Shown here: positions 59,278 through 64,000 of the stretch, piece by piece
Layout: each line of letters begins with the position of its first letter
Numbering within the stretch: the first letter of the stretch is position 1
Source of the DNA: Pseudomonas frederiksbergensis
Lineage (GTDB): Bacteria > Pseudomonadota > Gammaproteobacteria > Pseudomonadales > Pseudomonadaceae
Length of the DNA: 64,000 bases
NCBI RefSeq assembly: GCF_003732275.1
Contig: NZ_MOBM01000038.1
Span: forward strand, 620,001-684,000
Reading direction: 5' to 3'
Made by a program: the position numbers and the translations under genes
The notes under the pieces: model-generated
Seen by the model: only the letters and a program-made list of their open reading frames with translations
What the model was told of the DNA's origin: nothing
The model's database searches: none

Positions 59278-60129
59278 ATGCTCAAGCGCACCCTGGCATT
59301 GGCCATCGGCTTGACCCTGTCATTTTGCACCCTGTTGGCGCAGGCCGCCGATACGCTGAAAGTCAGCGCGATTCCCGATGAAGCCCCTACCGAACTGCTT
59401 CGCAAGTTCAAGCCGCTTGGCGCCTATCTGGAACAACAGTTGGGCATGAAGGTGGAGTTCGTGCCGGTGAGTGACTATCCAGCCGTGGTCGAGGCGCTGG
59501 CCACCGACCGCATTGACCTGGCCTGGCTGGGCGGCTTCACGTTCGTGCAGGCACGTCTGAAAACCGGCAATGCCATTCCGCTGGTACAGCGCGAACAGGA
59601 CGCCCAATTCACCAGCAAATTCATCACCGCCGACCCTGCCGTCAAGTCCCTCGCCGATCTCAAGGGCAAGACCTTTGCATTCGGCTCGGTGTCCTCCACT
59701 TCAGGCAGTCTCATGCCGCGTTATTTCATGTTGAAGGATGGCATCAAACCAGAAACCTACTTCAGCCGAGTGGGCTACTCCGGCGCCCATGACGCCACTG
59801 TCGCCTGGGTCCAGGCCGGCAAGGTCGACGCCGGCGTACTGAACGCCAGCGTGTGGGAAAAACTGGTCGCCGCCGGCAAAGTCGACACCACCAAGGTTAG
59901 AGTGTTTGCGACCACCCCGGCCTACTTCGACTACAACTGGACGGTGCGCGGGACCCTCGACCCGGCGCTGGCGGCCAAAATCAAGGCCGCCTTCCTGGCG
60001 CTCGATCCGGCGAAGCCTGCGGACAAGGAGATTCTGGATCTGCAGGCCGCCAGCCGATTCATCGAAACCAAGCCTGAGAACTATAAGGGCATCGAGGAAG
60101 CCGCCCTCGCCGCCGAACTGCTCAAATGA
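59278..60129 (+). CDS. PhnD-type periplasmic binding protein
   Basis: 283 residues. Signal peptide ending TLLAQA, then the PhnD pattern: SAIPDEAPTELLRKFKPL, VPVSDYPAVVEALATDRIDL-AWLGGFTF, GSVSSTSGSLMPRYFML. This family carries phosphonates, phosphite, and in one branch is annotated as selenate-linked. First gene of a four-gene importer; its stop overlaps the ATPase start. Directly downstream of the iron-receptor unit, but 170 nt apart. Confidence 0.82.
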   Translation: MLKRTLALAIGLTLSFCTLLAQAADTLKVSAIPDEAPTELLRKFKPLGAYLEQQLGMKVEFVPVSDYPAVVEALATDRIDLAWLGGFTFVQARLKTGNAIPLVQREQDAQFTSKFITADPAVKSLADLKGKTFAFGSVSSTSGSLMPRYFMLKDGIKPETYFSRVGYSGAHDATVAWVQAGKVDAGVLNASVWEKLVAAGKVDTTKVRVFATTPAYFDYNWTVRGTLDPALAAKIKAAFLALDPAKPADKEILDLQAASRFIETKPENYKGIEEAALAAELLK

Positions 60130-60923
60130 CATTGCGTCTGACCCAGGTCAGCCTTACCCACGCCAACGGCGTCCAGGCGCTGCGTGGCGTGGACCTGCAC
60201 ATCGGTGCAAGCGAACAGGTTGCCATCATCGGCCCGTCCGGCGCGGGCAAGTCGAGCCTGCTCAACCTGCTGGCCACCGCCCTGCGACCGGGCAACGGCG
60301 AGCTGCAGGTGCTCGGCGAGCGAGCCTGGCAACTTTCGGCCCGTCAGCGTCAGCGTTTGCGCGCTCGCATCGGCCTGATACATCAGTCGCCTCCCCTGCC
60401 ACCGCGCCAGCGCGTGGTCACCGCGGTTCTGGCCGGAAAGCTGGGGCAGTGGGGTTTGGGCAAGAGCCTGTTGAACCTGGTGCATCCACTGGATATTCCG
60501 GGCGCACGCGCGGCATTGGCCAAGCTGGACCTGAGTGACAAGTTGTTCGCGCAATGCCAGCAACTGTCCGGTGGACAGTTGCAGCGCGTGGGCATTGCCC
60601 GCGTGTTGTACCAAGCGCCCGAGGTGTTGCTGGCCGATGAGCCGGTATCGGCCATGGACCCCGTGTTGGCCCAGCACACGCTTTCGGTGCTCTGTAGCCA
60701 TGCCCGGCAGCACAACGTCACCCTGGTCGCCAGCCTGCATGCGGTGGAGCTGGCCCTGGCGCACTTTTCGCGCATCATCGGCTTGCGTGATGGACAGATC
60801 CTGTTCGACCTTCAGGCCAGCGAAGTCGACCGTGAGTTACTGGACAAGCTCTACGCCAACGAACAATTGCTGTCCCCACCGATTGCTCCGGCGCCCCTGA
60901 GTGTGCAGATTCCCCGATGCTGA
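60126..60923 (+). CDS. PhnC-type ABC transporter ATP-binding subunit
   Basis: 265 residues, start overlapping the preceding stop. Walker A GPSGAGKSS, signature LSGGQLQRVGIARVL, Walker B VLLADEPVSAMDP, His switch SLHAVELAL. PhnC-like length and motifs; ends overlapping the first permease. Confidence 0.88.
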   Translation: MTLRLTQVSLTHANGVQALRGVDLHIGASEQVAIIGPSGAGKSSLLNLLATALRPGNGELQVLGERAWQLSARQRQRLRARIGLIHQSPPLPPRQRVVTAVLAGKLGQWGLGKSLLNLVHPLDIPGARAALAKLDLSDKLFAQCQQLSGGQLQRVGIARVLYQAPEVLLADEPVSAMDPVLAQHTLSVLCSHARQHNVTLVASLHAVELALAHFSRIIGLRDGQILFDLQASEVDRELLDKLYANEQLLSPPIAPAPLSVQIPRC

Positions 60924-61744
60924 CCCGTGATACCCGAGATCCCGCCACCCGCCCCCGCCTGCTGCTCACCTTGCTGGCCCTCGCCTTGCTATGGCCAGGC
61001 ATCCACTTCAGCGAGTTGAACCTCAGTGTGCTGCTGGCGAGTGACAGTCAGAGCGAGATGGGCCGGTTTGTATCCGCCTTCTGGCCACCGGCTCATGGCG
61101 AAGAGTTCATTGAGCTGTTGTTGCAAGCCACCCTGCAGACCTTGGCCATCGCCACGGCCGGCATGGCCCTGGCGTTGCTGTTGGCAGTCCCCGCCAGCCT
61201 GTTGGCCAGCCGCGCTCTGTCGCTGTCTGCTGCCTCCCGGGCCGGCCACCCGAGTTATTGGGGCCAACTGCTACGTTGGCCCATACGCGGTTTACTGATC
61301 TTCCTGCGCAGCGTGCCGGAAATCGTCTGGGCCCTGCTGTTCGTGCGCGCTGTCGGCCTCGGCCCGACTGCCGGGGTGCTGGCCATTGCCATTACCTACA
61401 GCGGCATGTTGGGCAAGGTCTATGCGGAAATTTTCGAGTCGGTCGACCAGCGTCCGGCTCACGCGCTACTGCAATCGGGCAGCGGTCGGCTCGCAGCCTT
61501 CTGCTACGGGATCCTGCCCAATGTCGCTGCGGAGCTGCTGTCGTACACGGTGTACCGCTGGGAATGCGCAATCCGCGCCTCGGTGGTGATGGGCTTTGTC
61601 GGTGCCGGCGGTCTGGGCCAGCAAATGGATCTGTCGTTGCGCATGTTCGCTGGAGGTGAAGTGGCCAGTTTGTTACTGACGTTCCTCGTACTGGTGCTGC
61701 TCGCCGATCAACTCAGCCGCCTGCTGCGCTGGAGGCTGGCATGA
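60917..61744 (+). CDS. PhnE-type ABC permease 1
   Basis: 275 residues, about six helices. The conserved coupling segment is GSGRLAAFCYGILPNVAAEL, followed by ECAIRASVVMGFVGAGGLGQQM, characteristic of PhnE/PtxC permeases. Overlaps the ATPase gene by 7 nt. Confidence 0.87.
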   Translation: MLTRDTRDPATRPRLLLTLLALALLWPGIHFSELNLSVLLASDSQSEMGRFVSAFWPPAHGEEFIELLLQATLQTLAIATAGMALALLLAVPASLLASRALSLSAASRAGHPSYWGQLLRWPIRGLLIFLRSVPEIVWALLFVRAVGLGPTAGVLAIAITYSGMLGKVYAEIFESVDQRPAHALLQSGSGRLAAFCYGILPNVAAELLSYTVYRWECAIRASVVMGFVGAGGLGQQMDLSLRMFAGGEVASLLLTFLVLVLLADQLSRLLRWRLA

Positions 61745-62508
61745 ATCGTCTGATCAATCTGGCACTGCTGCTCTGCATCGGCGCAGCGGTCGTCGCCTCG
61801 TTCAACTACCTGGGCATCGACCTCGGGGAGCTGGGCAGCACTGGCAACCTGAAGCAGATGGGCGCTTATGCGCAGCGTTTTCTCAGCCCGGACCTGAGTT
61901 CGGGCCATCTGCAAGCCATCGGCCACGGCGCCCTGGAAACCATTGCCATGTCCGCGCTTGGCACCCTGCTCGCGGCGGTATTCGGTCTGCTGTTGGCATT
62001 GCCTGCGGCCGGGCGCTTCGGCTGGCCACTGCAGAGCGCATCGCGTCTGGTGCTCAACGCCTTGCGCGCGGTTCCGGAACTGGTGTGGGCCGCGTTGATG
62101 GTCCTTGCCGCCGGTCTCGGCCCCAATGCCGGTACCCTGGCATTAGCCCTGCACACCACCGGCGTGCTCGGCCGGCTGTTCGCCGAAGCGCTGGAAAACA
62201 CCCCACCAGAACCCGCCGAAGCCATCCGCCTGCAGGGCGGCAATGCCGTATGGGCTTTCTGTTACGGCACACTGCCCAACCTGTTGCCACAGCTATTGGC
62301 CTACATCCTGTACCGCTGGGAAAACAATATCCGCATGGCCAGTGTGCTCGGCTTCGTCGGCGCCGGTGGTTTGGGGCAAATGCTCTATGTCAGCCTCAGC
62401 CTGTTCCAGGAAGCTCAAGCCAGCACGGTTATTCTGGCCATGCTGTTACTGGTACTCGCCGTCGATACATTGAGTAGCTGGAGCCGTCAACGCTGGGTCA
62501 AAGCCTGA
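61741..62508 (+). CDS. PhnE-type ABC permease 2
   Basis: 255 residues, paralogous to the first permease (GGNAVWAFCYGTLPNLLPQL, ENNIRMASVLGFVGAGGLGQ). Start overlaps the previous stop (ATGA). Two different permeases form the channel, as in some phosphonate and phosphite importers. Confidence 0.87.
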   Translation: MNRLINLALLLCIGAAVVASFNYLGIDLGELGSTGNLKQMGAYAQRFLSPDLSSGHLQAIGHGALETIAMSALGTLLAAVFGLLLALPAAGRFGWPLQSASRLVLNALRAVPELVWAALMVLAAGLGPNAGTLALALHTTGVLGRLFAEALENTPPEPAEAIRLQGGNAVWAFCYGTLPNLLPQLLAYILYRWENNIRMASVLGFVGAGGLGQMLYVSLSLFQEAQASTVILAMLLLVLAVDTLSSWSRQRWVKA

Positions 62509-62549
62509 CTGCTTTCGGTGCCGGGCAATCGTTCAGTGGGTCTTCGAAG

Positions 62550-62624
62550 CTATGCAAACCCGAGGAACGACAGGATAAACACGACGATCACAACGGCCCC
62601 GACGATGTAGATGATGTTGTTCAT
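62550..62624 (-). CDS. 24-residue single-pass membrane microprotein
   Basis: ATG at 62624 has GAGGTG 8 nt upstream. The product MNNIIYIVGAVVIVVFILSF plus LGFA is one membrane helix with no charged tail. This plan is common among unannotated Pseudomonas mini-proteins. Convergent with the permease gene (41 nt apart). Function unknown. Confidence 0.55.
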   Translation of the reverse strand: MNNIIYIVGAVVIVVFILSFLGFA

Positions 62625-62803
62625 GAAGGTCACCTCTCAACCTGGACAGGACTGCGACACGAGGGTGCTACAAATACAAGGTACTGCACCTTTGCGCGCA
62701 ATTCCATTCGGAACACACATGGGCTCCGCTCTCGACGAAACCTTCGGTTTGATGCCGTGGTAAAGGGGGACGGATTTCCCCCCGAGGGATAATCGACCGC
62801 CCG

Positions 62804-63220
62804 CTACCGGACCGGCGAGAGGGTCATCTTCTCTATCAGCGAGGCGACGTCCTTCGCACCAAAACACCGAAATTTAACGCTGCCAGCGTCGGTATCCAGA
62901 CGGACGATCTTCGTCACAAACCCACCTTCAATGCTGACCTTTCGAACCAATGCCAGTGGGACTTCAATATCCAGGGTCCCCTCCTGAACGAGGCGGTTCA
63001 TGGCATTGGCGCTCAAGCGCACCGCGGTTTGGGTAACCAGCATTTTCCCGCCAACCCACAGACCTCCGTATGCTTCCTTGAAGCCCTCAAGTACGTCGGC
63101 CAACGCTTCCACAACGCCACTCCCGGCTACGTCGTACAGGTCGCTGACGCCGTCGTAGTTCACCTGAGCGTCGGCCACCAGAAAATTGACCAGCTTCGAC
63201 TTCAAAATCTCTTCGGCCAT
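62804..63220 (-). CDS. PH/GRAM-like domain protein, 138 aa
   Basis: After an N-terminal helical part (SGVVEALADVLEGFKEAYGG) come the strands of a GRAM/bacterial-PH domain: GKMLVTQTAVRLSANAMNRL, IEVPLALVRKVSIEGGFVTK, RLDTDAGSVKFRCFGAKDV. Cytoplasmic; such domains bind lipids or proteins. No close context. Confidence 0.6.
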   Translation of the reverse strand: MAEEILKSKLVNFLVADAQVNYDGVSDLYDVAGSGVVEALADVLEGFKEAYGGLWVGGKMLVTQTAVRLSANAMNRLVQEGTLDIEVPLALVRKVSIEGGFVTKIVRLDTDAGSVKFRCFGAKDVASLIEKMTLSPVR

Positions 63221-63325
63221 CTACACATCTCCATAATTTGAAAAGCAGTCCAAGGTCTGAGGCCGTCGAACTCTAACATTGGCGACCGATGATGTTCTTC
63301 AACAAACTCACATTATGCTGTTGCA

Positions 63326-63451
63326 TCAACGAGGACGATCACCGCTACTATCGTCGCTAGTGCGAAGCCACAGGATCAATCCGCCTGCAACACGGGTCAG
63401 AGCCTCACGGAGCTGAATCAATCCGTTCGCCTCGATTTTAAACATCTGCAT
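63326..63451 (-). CDS. possible 41-residue protein
   Basis: AGGG lies 8 nt before the ATG at 63451. Encodes MQMFKIEANGLIQLREALTR, an amphipathic helix, then VAGGLILWLRTS and a charged tail. Too short for certainty. The remaining bases of 63221-63697 show no gene. Confidence 0.3.
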   Translation of the reverse strand: MQMFKIEANGLIQLREALTRVAGGLILWLRTSDDSSGDRPR

Positions 63452-63697
63452 AATCAGCCCTTCTACAGCCCCCAAAACCCTCAAGGCTTGCAGACTTAGC
63501 CGCTGCAGCCTTGTCGCCTGTCAACGACGCGGTATTGGCCGCGTTCTGTTGCCAAAGACGAGGCTATCCAATCTTCGATTGTGTTGATAGTAAACATCAG
63601 CACGAACACGTTGTTAGCCTACCAACTGGATGGTAGTTTGTTAGCGAGCTTCAAAAATCACTGTAATCACCACCATCCGTATCCCTGTGAGAATCCC

Positions 63698-64000
63698 ATG
63701 CAAGACTGGAAGCAAACTCGTAAAGACATCAACACTCGCCTGGTCGATCTCAACGGCCTTTCTCCGGAAACCATGAAAGGCATGGCGTCACTTGGCGCTG
63801 CAGGCGCCAAGACCAATCATCTAAACGCGAAGACCCGCGAGTTGATTTCCCTGGCTGTGGCCGTGACCACTCGCTGCGACGGTTGCATCGCCTTCCACGC
63901 GGCCGAAGCAAAGAAAGTCGGTGTTACCAGCGAGGAAATTGGTGAAGCGCTTGGCGTAGCCATCAACATGAACGCCGGCGCCGCGCTGGTATACAGCACA
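63698..64000 (+). CDS. carboxymuconolactone decarboxylase-family (AhpD-like) protein, 5' part
   Basis: 101 codons to the window edge, start at 63698 with GTGAGA upstream. MQDWKQTRKDINTRLVDLNG and the CMD motif RELISLAVAVTTRCDGCIAFH-AAEAKKVG contain the redox CxxC (CDGC) with the following His, as in AhpD-like alkylhydroperoxidases. The 3' end lies outside the window. Confidence 0.85.
   Translation, partial: MQDWKQTRKDINTRLVDLNGLSPETMKGMASLGAAGAKTNHLNAKTRELISLAVAVTTRCDGCIAFHAAEAKKVGVTSEEIGEALGVAINMNAGAALVYST

Overview
The window is a GC-rich stretch of a Pseudomonas chromosome, most likely from the P. fluorescens/P. putida side of the genus. Supporting points are the many short inverted REP/REPIN repeats built on GTGGGAGCGAGC-type and TGTGGCGAGGG-type arms, the glutamylated-polyamine pathway with a Pot/Spu-type transporter, a FecI-FecR-TonB receptor unit, and Pseudomonas-type small lipoproteins. 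All functions below are read from sequence and family knowledge; no database search was run.

Layout. 1-4.4 kb: the end of a chromate transporter, small envelope proteins, a DeoR regulator, and a LysR regulator divergent from a flavodoxin-fold quinone reductase. 4.7-13.4 kb: a complete-looking hydroxyproline (or related imino acid) catabolic operon with a GntR regulator, proline-racemase-superfamily epimerase/dehydratase, aldehyde dehydrogenase, FAD D-amino-acid dehydrogenase, DapA-like deaminase and a four-gene polar amino acid ABC importer. 13.9-15.5 kb: an HD-domain protein, then a small helical protein preceded by a striking structured RNA leader.

15.6-23.7 kb is accessory-looking. A three-gene operon encodes two isocyanide synthases (PvcA/DIT1 family), one fused to a TauD-type Fe(II)/2-oxoglutarate oxygenase, with a HAD phosphatase between them. 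It is divergent from a secreted di-heme cytochrome c peroxidase-like enzyme. Next come a TetR/DJ-1 pair and a DUF2867 gene on about 2.3 kb that splits a decayed copy of the puuR-like gene lying 1-3 kb away.

24.5-35.7 kb: polyamine uptake and catabolism (PuuR, PuuB, PuuC, PuuA leftward; PuuD and PotG-H-I-F rightward), heavily dotted with REPINs, one nested inside another. 36-39 kb: small housekeeping and hypothetical genes. 39.1-48.2 kb: a six-gene leftward operon that looks like a synthase-dependent exopolysaccharide system. It has a zinc-ribbon protein with a degenerate GGDEF domain that keeps an RxxD I-site, a processive GT2 synthase, a secreted TIM-barrel-like protein, an HlyD/Alg44-like protein, a sugar epimerase, and a GT4-glucosidase fusion. 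48.7-54.5 kb: assorted regulators and enzymes, including a second LysR/flavodoxin-reductase pair. 55.1-59.1 kb: FecI-FecR-TonB siderophore receptor. 59.3-62.5 kb: PhnD/C/E/E-type ABC importer. The window closes with a 24-residue membrane protein, a PH/GRAM-like protein and the start of an AhpD-like carboxymuconolactone decarboxylase family gene.

The best candidates for undescribed biology are (i) the leader RNA at 15049-15176, whose hairpin loop is perfectly complementary over 11 nt to the Shine-Dalgarno region of the gene behind it; (ii) the isocyanide operon with its synthase-oxygenase fusion; and (iii) the exopolysaccharide operon with a PelD-like degenerate c-di-GMP receptor built on zinc ribbons.
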